A DNA stretch of 64,000 nt from NCBI RefSeq assembly GCF_947497555.1, contig NZ_CANMGY010000001.1, forward strand, positions 186,001 to 250,000, given 5' to 3'. The translations under genes were made by a program, and so were the position numbers. The notes below the pieces were generated by a model, which worked only from the letters and a program-made list of their open reading frames with translations, did not search any database and was not told the DNA's origin. Source of the stretch: an uncultured Umboniibacter sp. Lineage in GTDB: Bacteria; Pseudomonadota; Gammaproteobacteria; Pseudomonadales; DSM-25080. How positions within the stretch are numbered: the stretch's first letter is position 1; every line of letters begins with the position of its first letter. Positions 45,622 to 54,574 of the stretch are shown here, in pieces.

Positions 45622-46572
45622 TTATCCGCGCCCATGGGGAAGCGTGTAATCCACGGTTGGGCCCGCAGGGACAATACCCGTAGGGTTGATCATAAGGTGT
45701 GACTCATAGTAGTGACCTTTGATGTGCTCGAAGTCCACTGTCTGCGCCACACCACCCACTTGATATAGCTCTCTGAGGTAGCCTGATAAATTCGGGTAAC
45801 TCTCAATGGTGCGAAGATTGCACTTAAAGTGGCCAACGTAGACGCTGTCAAAGCGAATAAGGGTGGTAAATAGGCGCCAATCCGCTTCAGTTATCTGCTC
45901 ACCAACTAGATAGCGTTGTGTTCCCAAGCGCTCCTCAAGCTGATCTAAGACATTAAAGAGCTTCTTAACATGACGTTCATACACCGCTTGATGCGTTGCA
46001 AATCCGCTGAGGTATACGCCGTTGTTAACCGCGTGATAAACCAGTTCATTGATCTCGTCGATGTCGCCGCGCAACGACTCTGGGTAGTAGTCATCGGCAT
46101 TGCCGGTCAAGTCATTGAAGGCTGAATTCATCATTCGAATGATTTCGGCAGACTCATTACTGACAATTTGCTCGGTCTGCTTGTCCCAGAGCACCGGAAC
46201 GGTGACGCGCCCTTCGTACTCGGGCTTTGACTGTAAGTACAATTCATAGAGAAAGGACTTCTGATAAAGGGGATCTTTCAGCGTCCAGCCGTTTTCAAGC
46301 ATTAGATAGTCAACCACCGCGACGTCAATATGCTCACTCAATGATTTCAGCTCTCTAAAGATTAAGGTGCGGTGCGCCCAAGGGCACGCCAAGCTTACAT
46401 AGAGGTGATAGCGACCAGACTCAGCTTTGAATCCAGCCTTGCCAGTAGGTCCCGCTTCGCCGGTAGGCGTTATCCAATTTCTAAAGGCGCTGTCCTGACG
46501 CTGAAACTCACCATTTGAAGACTTCGTGTCGTACCACTTATCAACCCACTCGCCGTTCTGTAATAAACCCAT
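45622..46572 (-). CDS. Glutathionyl-hydroquinone reductase (Xi-class GST, YqjG/ECM4)
   Basis: 316 residues. The redox motif is LACPWAHRTLIFRELK, with the active cysteine of C-P-W-A. Other Xi-class features are WDKQTEQIVSNESAEIIRM, TEADWRLFTTLIRFDSVY and GHFKCNLRTIESYPNL. It reduces glutathionyl-hydroquinones with glutathione. It starts 100 bases from a divergent LysR gene, with a palindrome between, which suggests regulation by that protein, and is transcribed with the pirin gene. Confidence 0.93.
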   Translation of the reverse strand: MGLLQNGEWVDKWYDTKSSNGEFQRQDSAFRNWITPTGEAGPTGKAGFKAESGRYHLYVSLACPWAHRTLIFRELKSLSEHIDVAVVDYLMLENGWTLKDPLYQKSFLYELYLQSKPEYEGRVTVPVLWDKQTEQIVSNESAEIIRMMNSAFNDLTGNADDYYPESLRGDIDEINELVYHAVNNGVYLSGFATHQAVYERHVKKLFNVLDQLEERLGTQRYLVGEQITEADWRLFTTLIRFDSVYVGHFKCNLRTIESYPNLSGYLRELYQVGGVAQTVDFEHIKGHYYESHLMINPTGIVPAGPTVDYTLPHGRG

Positions 46573-46640
46573 TTTTAATGCTCCTTATTTTTGATGGGTT
46601 TACTATAGCGCTGGCTAATCATTAAAAAAATACTCATAAT

Positions 46641-46656
46641 TTAACCAATTAGTTAA
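46641..46656. promoter_or_regulatory. Palindrome in the LysR/GST divergent region
   Basis: TTAACCAATTAGTTAA, with 14 of 16 bases symmetric. It lies 16 bases before the LysR start codon and is the only clear dyad in the gap, so it is a candidate LysR binding site. Confidence 0.4.
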
Positions 46657-46671
46657 GTAGGGTTTAACAGT

Positions 46672-47598
46672 TTGAAAAAAGAACTCATTGATGTTCAGCT
46701 CTTAATCATTCTCGACGCTATCGATCGTCGAGGTAGCTTCGCCCGTGCTGCTGAAGAATTAGAACGCACAACTGCTGCGTTGTCCTACAGCATCACAAAA
46801 GCCGAGGATCAACTTGGGCTGACGTTATTCCAACGTGAGGGCCGTCGTTCGGTGCTCACTGCCGCAGGCGAGCTAATACTCACGGACGGACGAGAAATTT
46901 TGCAGCACTTAAGAGGGCTTCAAGATCGTGCCTTCGAGCGCGCTCAGGGTTGGGAACCCCGTATTCGTATTGGCCTGGAAGCCACGCTGGACGAGTCACC
47001 GTTCTACGAAGCGCTACGGGATTTTTGCCTGAACCACCCAAACATTGAGATTGAGTTGGTGGAGACCGTGTTGAATGGCGGTTGGGAAGCGCTCTCGGAG
47101 GGAACGATTGATCTGTTGGTTGGTGTTCCCGGTCCTATTCCACCGCAGCATAACTTTCGCTGTGTTGCTCTAGATGAACTAGATATGGCGCTTGTAGGAA
47201 CTTCGGCGAGCCTGCGAAACCTCCCCGCTGAGCGGGGCAAGACGCTACATCCTTCCGCCAGTCTCGCTCAGCTAGATGACGTAAAACGGGTCATCCTTCG
47301 CGACACCGTCCAGCTAAATATTGCCCGACAGGCAGGCTTAGCGGACCGACGTTTTGACCTTCTTGTCCAAACCCGCTCACAGAAGAAGGCGGCCATAGTT
47401 AATGGCTTAGGTATCGGCCACTTGCCCCGGCATGAGATCACTCATGATCTAGCAAGCGGTAAGTTGGTTGAACTGTCCTCCGCAAATGGGGCGAAGCTAA
47501 GCAGCTATGTAGCCTGGCAGCTAAATCATGCCGGGAAAGCTACACAGGCATTGGCGAAGCTAATTACTAACAGTTACGAAGCACAAAAAACTAAATAA
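46672..47598 (+). CDS. LysR family transcriptional regulator
   Basis: 308 residues with a TTG start. The winged helix is typical: LLIILDAIDRRGSFARAAEE and YSITKAEDQLGLTLFQREGR. The effector domain starts IRIGLEATLDESPFYEALRD. The gene is divergent from the glutathionyl-hydroquinone reductase gene and is probably its regulator, responding to a quinone or electrophile. The 3' end lies just upstream of the catabolic locus, whose first promoter starts 15 bases after the stop codon; a role there is possible but the LacI sites argue for other control. Confidence 0.9.
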   Translation: MKKELIDVQLLIILDAIDRRGSFARAAEELERTTAALSYSITKAEDQLGLTLFQREGRRSVLTAAGELILTDGREILQHLRGLQDRAFERAQGWEPRIRIGLEATLDESPFYEALRDFCLNHPNIEIELVETVLNGGWEALSEGTIDLLVGVPGPIPPQHNFRCVALDELDMALVGTSASLRNLPAERGKTLHPSASLAQLDDVKRVILRDTVQLNIARQAGLADRRFDLLVQTRSQKKAAIVNGLGIGHLPRHEITHDLASGKLVELSSANGAKLSSYVAWQLNHAGKATQALAKLITNSYEAQKTK

Positions 47599-47612
47599 TT
47601 TAAGCAAATTTG

Positions 47613-47656
47613 TTGCAACATTCGAGCTCTTGAGCTAATTTTGCATTCGAAGTCAA
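47613..47656 (+). promoter_or_regulatory. Promoter with operator-like dyad B
   Basis: TTGCAA, 17 bases, then TAATTT form a fair sigma-70 promoter. Directly after it stands TTGCATTCGAAGTCAA (47641-47656), covering the expected transcription start. This is the classical position for a repressor site, and the same dyad occurs before the other units of the locus. Confidence 0.65.
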
Positions 47657-47675
47657 AATTATCTCAAGGATCCCT

Positions 47676-48632
47676 ATGAGCCGACACATTGTCGAGTTAT
47701 TCTACCAGACTCTTAAGCACTCTCCTGAGCAGCTATCATCACTCGTTAGTGACGATTTTAGCTGGGCTGCTGCACACCCTATTAATGATCTAGCTAGCCT
47801 TAGCGAGTGTGTGGAAAGGTTTTGGCAGCCAATTGCCGAAGCGATGCCAGATGTTGAGCGCAAGGTCCTCGTTGACGTTGCCGGCGATGACAATGGTCAA
47901 CAGTGGGTTATGGCAACCGGATATTTTATTGGCAACTTAGTGTCGCCGTTATTCGGCATCCCTGCTACTGGACGCGCCCTTCATCTTCGTTTCACCGAGA
48001 TCGTTGGCATTAAAGACGGACTTATCAATCGCGGTGAAGTGATTCTGGACTTCCTTGACGCTATGAATCAGGTGGGTGTAAACCCTATTCGCCCTTCACT
48101 GGGTTTTGATGGTTTGATCATGGCGCCAACACGCGCCTCTGACGCTCAGCAAAACAGCAGTTTAAGTACCGTTCAGCTCATCAAAAATATGCTCGCTGAA
48201 CTCGGCCGTTACGATGGCAAGTCCTTGGAATCAATGAAGCTGGCGGACTACTGGCATGACGATTTCATGTGGTACGGCCCGGCGGGAATTGGTACTACGC
48301 GTGGCATTGATGGTTTCCGTAGATTACATCAAGGTCCATTCCTTCGCGGTTTTCCAGATCGAAGTGTGGATGTCTCCACCTGCTATGTGGGCGAAGGCGA
48401 CTTCGCAGCTACCGGCGGCTGGCCGCACATGTCAGCAACCCATACCGGTCCGCACTGGTTGGGCCTCGCTGCAACAGGGCAGTCCATCACCCTGCGCGTA
48501 ATGGATATCTGGCGACGCGACGGCGACAAGCTGAAAGAAAACTGGGTGGGGATCGATATTGTCCACATTCTTCTTCAACTTGGACTTAATGTGTTCGAGT
48601 TGATGGATGAGCGTTTCTGTCGCACCGCTTAG
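47676..48632 (+). CDS. Tandem SnoaL/NTF2-like protein
   Basis: 318 residues, two SnoaL-like halves (about 1-145 and 165-315). The second half holds FMWYGPAGIGTTRGIDGF and RDGDKLKENWVGIDI. It is a paralogue of the protein at 9847-10857, sharing both motifs and the overall plan. The likely function is isomerisation, hydrolysis or ring chemistry on a pathway intermediate; the substrate is unknown. AAGGA stands before the ATG. A 9-base-stem hairpin around the stop codon (48629-48651) lacks a T-run. Confidence 0.8.
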   Translation: MSRHIVELFYQTLKHSPEQLSSLVSDDFSWAAAHPINDLASLSECVERFWQPIAEAMPDVERKVLVDVAGDDNGQQWVMATGYFIGNLVSPLFGIPATGRALHLRFTEIVGIKDGLINRGEVILDFLDAMNQVGVNPIRPSLGFDGLIMAPTRASDAQQNSSLSTVQLIKNMLAELGRYDGKSLESMKLADYWHDDFMWYGPAGIGTTRGIDGFRRLHQGPFLRGFPDRSVDVSTCYVGEGDFAATGGWPHMSATHTGPHWLGLAATGQSITLRVMDIWRRDGDKLKENWVGIDIVHILLQLGLNVFELMDERFCRTA

Positions 48633-48718
48633 TCGTTGTAAAAACGACTAAAATGCCCAATGTTTAAGCCGAGATCGCGGACTAATTATCACTATGCAGG
48701 TTGTCATTAACTTGCTTT

Positions 48719-48734
48719 TTGCATTCGAAGTACA
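48719..48734. promoter_or_regulatory. Operator-like dyad C (TTCGAA core)
   Basis: TTGCATTCGAAGTACA, 62 bases before the bicupin start. It lies between a possible -35 TTGCTT (48712) and a possible -10 TATCAT (48736), so a bound repressor would block the promoter of the cupin-NTF2-amidohydrolase-symporter operon. Confidence 0.6.
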
Positions 48735-48795
48735 TTATCATCATTTCAACTCAAACACCTTAAATCAGGGGTGTCATAATTGTTAGAGGCACATC

Positions 48796-49815
48796 ATGTC
48801 CCAAGAAAATCTATCCATCGCTCAACGCGTTCTCCGTTATGACGAACTTGTTCCCTGCACCACTGCGTTTATTGACGCACGTACCCCTGGCAGCGACAAG
48901 AAGCAGAATTATTGCTTGATTGGTCAAGGCGTCGCTGAGAACCCAGGACAGGTTGTTCACATTAAATACCCGCACCCATTTGATATTGGTGCAGCAAAGC
49001 AGCCGAACGGTTGTAAGAACTCACACCATAGCCACGATACCGCCGAAGTCTTCGTTGTCCACAAGGGCAGCTGGAAGTTCACCTGGGGTGAACACGGCAC
49101 AGACGGTGAAGCCGTCCTAGAGGAAGGTGACACTATCTCTATTCCAACTAACGTTTTCCGCGGTTTTGAAAATGTGGGTAATGACGAAGGCTTCCTGTTC
49201 TGTATCTTAGGTCTGAACAAAGATGGTTCGGCAGGACAGGTTCACTGGGCACCCTACGTGTATGAGCAGGCTACAAAGCATGGTCTAGTACTGTTAGATG
49301 ACGGTCGCCTTCTAGACACCCTTGCCGGTGATGTTGTGCCGGAGGATGCAGTACTTTGCACCCCCACCACCGCAGCAGACGTCCCTAACTTTGATTCAAT
49401 GACGGTCGAGCAGATGTTGCGTTGCGTAATTACTAATGATCAGTTGGCTGAGCAGCCAGTTGGCGGCCTTAACGGCAATGGCGTTAAAGAGATTGCTGTT
49501 GTTGGCGCGGCCAGCACTGACGAAGCACTTCCAGCAGCTAAAATGGCCTGGACCCACGGTTTCTCATCACGTCGTCTTCAGCTTGAGCCTAACGCAAGCA
49601 CCGCCGCTCATACCCGTGCCGAAGAAGAAGTACTATTTGTTCACAATGGTTGCTTGTCAGTGACTGTTGATGGCGAAGAGTGGGTACTTAACGAAGGTGA
49701 TCTGATCACCATTCCAGTAGGTTCAACTCGCAGCTTCCGCAACAGTGCTGACGTACTGTGTGATGTCATCGTCGCTCGCGGTGCGGACGTTCCTCAAGCT
49801 GCGAGCTTTAGCTAA
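48796..49815 (+). CDS. Bicupin protein
   Basis: 339 residues with two cupin domains. The first (about 60-150) has the metal-ligand histidines in NSHHSHDTAEVFVVHKG; the second (about 255-330) has AAHTRAEEEVLFVHNG and GDLITIPVGSTRSF. Bicupins include dioxygenases, isomerases and decarboxylases; the ligands are more complete in the first domain. It is the first gene of a four-gene operon and so likely acts on an early intermediate. The substrate is unknown. Confidence 0.8.
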   Translation: MSQENLSIAQRVLRYDELVPCTTAFIDARTPGSDKKQNYCLIGQGVAENPGQVVHIKYPHPFDIGAAKQPNGCKNSHHSHDTAEVFVVHKGSWKFTWGEHGTDGEAVLEEGDTISIPTNVFRGFENVGNDEGFLFCILGLNKDGSAGQVHWAPYVYEQATKHGLVLLDDGRLLDTLAGDVVPEDAVLCTPTTAADVPNFDSMTVEQMLRCVITNDQLAEQPVGGLNGNGVKEIAVVGAASTDEALPAAKMAWTHGFSSRRLQLEPNASTAAHTRAEEEVLFVHNGCLSVTVDGEEWVLNEGDLITIPVGSTRSFRNSADVLCDVIVARGADVPQAASFS

Positions 49816-49906
49816 AGCATTTTCTGGGCATGACTATTTCGCGCTAGTTTACGCCCTTTTCATTTTAACGAGAGTCAGCGCCAACTAGCCTGACCGGAGA
49901 AAAACT

Positions 49907-50962
49907 ATGAATCGCCTAGAAAATCACTTCGACTCAGCGCCGTCTGAAACTTCTGAAACTGGCAGTATGGCGGGCTTTGATCCTGAATTTACCGACATCG
50001 TGGATTACATCCTCCGCATTACCTACCGTATTTGGGAAGGTAAGCAAGTTGGTCTTTGTTATGACTACTATTCGGACGATTGTCCGGTTTACACCATTGC
50101 TGGTGTCAGTGTCGGTGCCGAAGAAGTGACTCAGAATACCCTCAATACCATGGCAGCTTTCCCTGACAGAACGCTCCATGCGGAAGATATTATTTGGGGT
50201 GGTGATGCGGAAAACGGTTATCATTCTTCGCACCGTATTCGCACTCATATGACTAACACGGGCCCGAGTGACCTGGGTCCAGCAACCGGTAAACATGCGA
50301 TCATTCCAGTCATTGCTCACTGCGTGTGCAAGGACAACAAGATTGTTGAGGAATGGCTAGTTCGCGATAACTTCAGCTTGGCCGAGCAGCTTGGCTTCGA
50401 CCCTATCGAGGTTGCAAAAGATAAGGCAGCATTGCCGTTATCTGATCGCCTAAAAGACTACATTGGCAGCGAACTAGCTCGCCTTGATGCCATTAAACCA
50501 CTCCGTATCGCCGCAACACCTAGCAGCGATGAAGAGCTTGCGGTCACTGCGCTCAACAATATCTGGAACGCCCGTATGGTTGGCGATGTACAAAAGTACT
50601 ACGCTGAGAACGCCCGTTTCTACGGAGTGAACAAGCGCCAGCTCAATGGCCATCAGGAAATCATGCAGTTTTACTTGCAGCTTTTAGGCTCGCTAAGTGG
50701 CATTCGCTTTAGTGCCGATTATGTGTGTTCAAATGAACATAAAGATGGCGGTTCTGATGTTGCTGTTCGTTGGACACTCAAGGGTGACCATCTGGGCACC
50801 GTGCTTTACGGCAGTCCGACAGGCGCACCAATTTTCATTCTCGGCGAGAGCCATTTCCGCATCATCGATGGCCAGATCACCGAAGAGTGGAATATTTTTG
50901 ATGAGTTATCAGTATGGGTTCAGGTATTCCGTGCTCAGAACGCGCTACTCGCTGCTGAATAA
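49907..50962 (+). CDS. Tandem SnoaL/NTF2-like protein (third paralogue)
   Basis: 351 residues with two NTF2-like halves (about 25-170 and 210-345). Motifs include ILRITYRIWEGKQVGLCYDY, KIVEEWLVRDNFSL and GQITEEWNIFDELSVW, typical of ester-cyclase-like SnoaL proteins. It is more distant from the two other tandem SnoaL proteins of this window than they are from each other. Three such proteins under one probable regulator suggest a reaction series or a hetero-oligomer. GGAGAA stands before the ATG; the amidohydrolase gene follows after 11 bases. Confidence 0.78.
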   Translation: MNRLENHFDSAPSETSETGSMAGFDPEFTDIVDYILRITYRIWEGKQVGLCYDYYSDDCPVYTIAGVSVGAEEVTQNTLNTMAAFPDRTLHAEDIIWGGDAENGYHSSHRIRTHMTNTGPSDLGPATGKHAIIPVIAHCVCKDNKIVEEWLVRDNFSLAEQLGFDPIEVAKDKAALPLSDRLKDYIGSELARLDAIKPLRIAATPSSDEELAVTALNNIWNARMVGDVQKYYAENARFYGVNKRQLNGHQEIMQFYLQLLGSLSGIRFSADYVCSNEHKDGGSDVAVRWTLKGDHLGTVLYGSPTGAPIFILGESHFRIIDGQITEEWNIFDELSVWVQVFRAQNALLAAE

Positions 50963-50973
50963 TAGGACGTTTC

Positions 50974-51867
50974 ATGACACCAGATCGCATTATTGATTCC
51001 CACCATCATTTGTGGGATCTCGCTAAGGTACACTATCCTTGGCTGATACAACGTGGTGTCACCCGTTTTTTCGGCGATCCTACTGCAATCCAACGCGATT
51101 ACCTCAGCGCGGATTTTCAATCCGACCACGGTAAGCTAAATGTTGTGGACAGTGTTCATATTCAAGTTGGCGCAGAGAATGGCCTGAACGAGGCACAGTG
51201 GATTGATGTTCAAGCGAATGACAACCGCTTACCATCGGCGCAAGTTAGTTTTTGCGATCTGGCAGCCGATGACACGGAAGCGCAGATCCATCAGCTTGCG
51301 TCGCTAAACTCGCTCAGAGGCATACGCCAAATTGTAGGTCGATCTCCAGCGGAGGATGCCCAAACCGGCACCGACGGCCTTATTTCTTCGAAGGCTTTTA
51401 GTAAGGGTTTAGGGCTGCTTGAACAGCAGCAACTCAGCTTTGACCTGCAACTTATTCCTGAGCAGATGCTTCGCATGGCCACGCTATTAGAGGCGCACCC
51501 TTCACTGTCGGTATCGCTATGCCACATGGGCTCTCCGTGGTACCAAAGTGGTGCTGGCTTCGAAACCTGGAAGGCGGGAATCACGGAGTTAGCTAAGAAT
51601 CCCAATATCCACTGTAAGCTATCGGGCTTAGTGATGTTTAATCATAGCTGGAGTCCAGCTGACTTCATGCCATTTATCGAACACGTCCTCAATAACTTCG
51701 GTGACAGGCGGATTATGTTCGGTTCGAACTTTCCAGTGGACGGGCTTCATGCAAACTATGAACAACTAGTTCAAGCTTACCTTCAGTGCTGCAATCAGAT
51801 AGGAAACGTTAATTTAGACGCTATCTTTCATGATAATGCGGCAGCGTTCTACCGGTTAGCTCGCTAA
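50974..51867 (+). CDS. Amidohydrolase family 2 (lactonase-like)
   Basis: 297 residues. The N-terminal metal motif is RIIDSHHHLWDLAKVHYPWL. Further ligands are in SLCHMGSPW and the catalytic aspartate candidate in FGSNFPVDGLHANYEQL. This is the PF04909 group, which includes L-fuconolactonase and 2-pyrone-4,6-dicarboxylate lactonase and decarboxylases such as ACMSD. In this locus a lactone-opening step is the best guess. AGGA stands before the ATG. Confidence 0.85.
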   Translation: MTPDRIIDSHHHLWDLAKVHYPWLIQRGVTRFFGDPTAIQRDYLSADFQSDHGKLNVVDSVHIQVGAENGLNEAQWIDVQANDNRLPSAQVSFCDLAADDTEAQIHQLASLNSLRGIRQIVGRSPAEDAQTGTDGLISSKAFSKGLGLLEQQQLSFDLQLIPEQMLRMATLLEAHPSLSVSLCHMGSPWYQSGAGFETWKAGITELAKNPNIHCKLSGLVMFNHSWSPADFMPFIEHVLNNFGDRRIMFGSNFPVDGLHANYEQLVQAYLQCCNQIGNVNLDAIFHDNAAAFYRLAR

Positions 51868-51923
51868 CAGTATTAAATAGCGCTGGCATTGAATTAACAC
51901 AATAATAATGATGAGGTAAATCT

Positions 51924-53531
51924 ATGTACGAATTTGGGGCGCTTAACTGGGGCGTTTTAGCAGTCTACCTGATTGCCAACATTGGTCTAGGCGTATTCTT
52001 AAGCACCAAAGTGCAATCTACCAATGATTTTTTCTTGGGCGATAAAAGTATTCCTTGGTGGGCCATTGGGATCTCAGTCGTCGCAACCTATGTGAGCGCC
52101 TTATCTTTCCTCGGTGGACCTGCATGGTCCTACAGCGAAGGCATGGCCGTCATTGCCATTCACCTCAACTATCCGCTGGTTATTGTCTTTGTTATCACCT
52201 TTTTACTACCGTTTTTCTATAACAGTGGCGTGGCCTCAATCCACGACTACCTTGAGAAGCGATTCGGTTTAAAAGCTCGTACTGTAATGAGCGCCATCTT
52301 CTTGACCTCGCAGGGTTTAACCACCGCTGCGGCGGTCTATGCTACCGCGTTAGTGATTAACTTCATCACCGGCTTCGGCGTCACTGAGGCGATTATCATT
52401 GTGACCATCATTGCCCTGCTCTACACCATGATGGGCGGTATTGCCGCGGTAATTTGGACCGACGTAGTCCAGGCGGGTATCCTACTCATTGGCGCGTTGA
52501 TCATCTTCGCGGCATTGTTAGACGCTTTGCCAGATGGACTGATGACCACGTTGGAATCACTTAAGGATAAAGGCATGACAGATGCCTTAGTCACTAAGTT
52601 CTCTCTCGCCGAAGTCTCAACAGTCTGGAGTGGCGTAATTGCCATGACGCTTTTCCATATCACCGTATATGGTGCGAACCAAATGATGGTTCAGCGTACA
52701 CTGACTTCGAAGAACATCGGTGACGCCAAGAAGTCCTACATGATGATGGGCTACGGCGCGATCTTCATTTACTTCCTATTCCTGCTGTTAGGCGTGCTAT
52801 TCCATAACTACTATGACGGCAAAACCTTCGAGAACGGCAACACGATCATTCTGGACTTTGCCTCCACCTTAGCTATCCCCGGTTTGATGGGGCTAATTGC
52901 AGCAGCGGTGGTTGCAGCCTCAATGTCATCGTTGGATTCAGCATTGAACTCAATGTCGACGGTTACCACCATTGATATCTATCAAAAGTTCTTTAAGCCT
53001 GAGGCCTCCGATGAGCACTACCTCAAGGCCTCACGTTGGTTTACCGTGTTTTGGGCGGCAATGATCATCGGCCCAGCAATTCTTTATGCTAGCAGTGAAG
53101 GCTCAATCCTAGAGACACTATCGAAGGTAGGATCGTTCTTTGTGGGTGCTAAGCTGAGTCTCTTTGGCTTGGGTATCTTCTCCAAGCACACTACCGAGCG
53201 TGGCGTGTTAATTGGTGTACTCTTTGGCTTCGCGTCGGTGTGGTATGTAGCAAGCTACACGGACATAGCATGGCCTTGGTTCTGTGCTATCGGCGCCATC
53301 ACCAATACAATTGTGGCACTCGCAGCCAGCCTCATTCTTGACGGTAAAGCGAAGGAACACTCGCAGTACACGATTGTTGGCCAGCGTAAATGGTTTGCAG
53401 AAACGGGCACCCCGACTACCGAGAACGGTTGGTCGTTGCTCCCCGGTAAACTAGACAGAGCTAGCCTCTATCTACTGGGCTTCTTCGTAGCGTCCATCAT
53501 AGCACTGTGGGCATTTAACGCCTTCATCTAG
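51924..53531 (+). CDS. Sodium:solute symporter (SSS family)
   Basis: 535 residues with about 13 hydrophobic helices. Family blocks: STNDFFLGDKSIPWWAIGIS, ATYVSALSFLGGPAWSYSEG, MGGIAAVIWTDVVQAGILL and AASMSSLDSALNSMSTV. It is probably the uptake system for the locus substrate, coupling to sodium as expected for a marine organism. The last gene of the operon is followed by a terminator. SSS members carry sugars, carboxylates, amino acids or polyols, so the class of the substrate cannot be told from it alone. Confidence 0.92.
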   Translation: MYEFGALNWGVLAVYLIANIGLGVFLSTKVQSTNDFFLGDKSIPWWAIGISVVATYVSALSFLGGPAWSYSEGMAVIAIHLNYPLVIVFVITFLLPFFYNSGVASIHDYLEKRFGLKARTVMSAIFLTSQGLTTAAAVYATALVINFITGFGVTEAIIIVTIIALLYTMMGGIAAVIWTDVVQAGILLIGALIIFAALLDALPDGLMTTLESLKDKGMTDALVTKFSLAEVSTVWSGVIAMTLFHITVYGANQMMVQRTLTSKNIGDAKKSYMMMGYGAIFIYFLFLLLGVLFHNYYDGKTFENGNTIILDFASTLAIPGLMGLIAAAVVAASMSSLDSALNSMSTVTTIDIYQKFFKPEASDEHYLKASRWFTVFWAAMIIGPAILYASSEGSILETLSKVGSFFVGAKLSLFGLGIFSKHTTERGVLIGVLFGFASVWYVASYTDIAWPWFCAIGAITNTIVALAASLILDGKAKEHSQYTIVGQRKWFAETGTPTTENGWSLLPGKLDRASLYLLGFFVASIIALWAFNAFI

Positions 53532-53550
53532 GGATAGCAACGATATAGAA

Positions 53551-53577
53551 GGCTGGGCTTTGCCCGGCCTTTTTTTG
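53551..53577 (+). terminator. Intrinsic terminator after symporter gene
   Basis: GGCTGGGC pairs with GCCCGGCC (one G-T pair) across a TTT loop, followed by seven or more T. Confidence 0.88.
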
Positions 53578-53609
53578 TTCTATCACTAAAGAAAGCTCTG
53601 CGCTATTTC

Positions 53610-53623
53610 CTCTGTCGACAGAG
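53610..53623. other. 14-base perfect palindrome
   Basis: CTCTGTCGACAGAG lies in the gap between two convergent operons. It is unlike the TTCGAA dyads. No function can be assigned. Confidence 0.3.
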
Positions 53624-53652
53624 AAATGGCTACTTTATTTTCAACTAATAAA

Positions 53653-53699
53653 AAGGCTTCATGCTCAGCTGCCGTCTCAGCAGGTTCGCACGAAGCCTT
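53653..53699 (-). terminator. Probable terminator of aldolase operon
   Basis: On the minus strand AAGGCTTC and its complement enclose a 31-base loop that contains a second small stem, and TTTTTATT follows. It lies about 100 bases past the aldolase stop. Confidence 0.65.
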
Positions 53700-53797
53700 G
53701 TTAAATTTATCGACTGTTAGCCAACAAACAGTGCAACAGTATGTTAAGCGCTCTACCGTAACAAATCAGTTGGAATAATTTCCCCATTGACTAAGAG

Positions 53798-54574
53798 CTA
53801 GAAGTGTTTCGAGACACCTTCAACTAAGGCATTAGCGCCCTGCTTGATGAACGTGTGATCCGACGACATCAGGAATAGACTAATACCGCGCTCAACCCAA
53901 AAAGCGACGTCATCCGCTGACGGTACAAAAATCCCAACTGACTTTCCGGTCTTCTTTGCTGCAAGACAAACTCGCTCAGCCAATTCGACAACTGCCGGCG
54001 CACGAGGCGTGGTCTCGCCTAGCGCTACCGTCAAATCCATCATGCCAATAAATAGGCAATCAATGCCCTCTACTGCGGCAATGTCTTCAATCTCATCAAA
54101 TGCAGCTAGGTCTTCTATCTGCGCAATCACGACGGTGTTGCTGGCAGCGTGCTCAAGATTCTGAGTCACGGTATTACCGGCATAGTTCGCGGCGCGCGTT
54201 GAGCCTGCATAACCTCTGCCACCGTCACCATACTGGCACGCTTTAGCAATATCCTGAGCCTTAGCCAAACTATCAACATGGGGAACAACTACACCCGTAG
54301 CGCCACAGTCTAAGGCATTCAACAACTGTTCGTGCCCAGCCGAGGGAACGCGCACTAGCACTGGCATACCGCCGGCGCGATAGGCAAAGATATTTGAATC
54401 AATGTCCTTGCGATCGAAGGGAGAGTGCTCCGCATCGAGACAGACTACATCCATCGTTGTTCGCGACAGAACTTCTGCCAGCATCATTGACGGTGTCTTG
54501 ATAAACGTCCCTACTAAAGGCTCTTGGTTCGCTAATCGTTGCTTAAGCGTCTTAGTCATTGTTATCGATTCCAT
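53798..54574 (-). CDS. HpcH/HpaI aldolase
   Basis: 258 residues. Active-site parts of the class II pyruvate aldolases are visible: VCLDAEHSPFDR (general base region), VLVRVPSAG (arginine that binds the oxo acid), VVIAQIEDL and FIGMMDLTVALG (metal ligands). These enzymes cleave 4-hydroxy-2-oxo acids into pyruvate (or another 2-oxo acid) and an aldehyde, a typical last step of a degradative pathway. The first ATG overlaps the alpha/beta hydrolase gene; a second ATG five codons in would start two bases after that gene. It is the last gene of the minus-strand operon. Confidence 0.9.
   Translation of the reverse strand: MESITMTKTLKQRLANQEPLVGTFIKTPSMMLAEVLSRTTMDVVCLDAEHSPFDRKDIDSNIFAYRAGGMPVLVRVPSAGHEQLLNALDCGATGVVVPHVDSLAKAQDIAKACQYGDGGRGYAGSTRAANYAGNTVTQNLEHAASNTVVIAQIEDLAAFDEIEDIAAVEGIDCLFIGMMDLTVALGETTPRAPAVVELAERVCLAAKKTGKSVGIFVPSADDVAFWVERGISLFLMSSDHTFIKQGANALVEGVSKHF

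Noticed and set aside
48629-48651. Hairpin at the stop codon of the SnoaL gene as terminator
   Set aside because: A 9-base stem is present but no T-run follows, and it includes the stop codon; at most an mRNA end structure.
51385-51400. TTCGAA inside the amidohydrolase gene (and similar copies in other genes) as further operators
   Set aside because: Only the six-base core matches; the outer TTG and CAA arms are missing and the sites are deep inside coding sequence.
53610-53623. Palindrome CTCTGTCGACAGAG as operator of the catabolic locus
   Set aside because: It stands between two convergent gene ends where no promoter is needed, and it does not resemble the other dyads.
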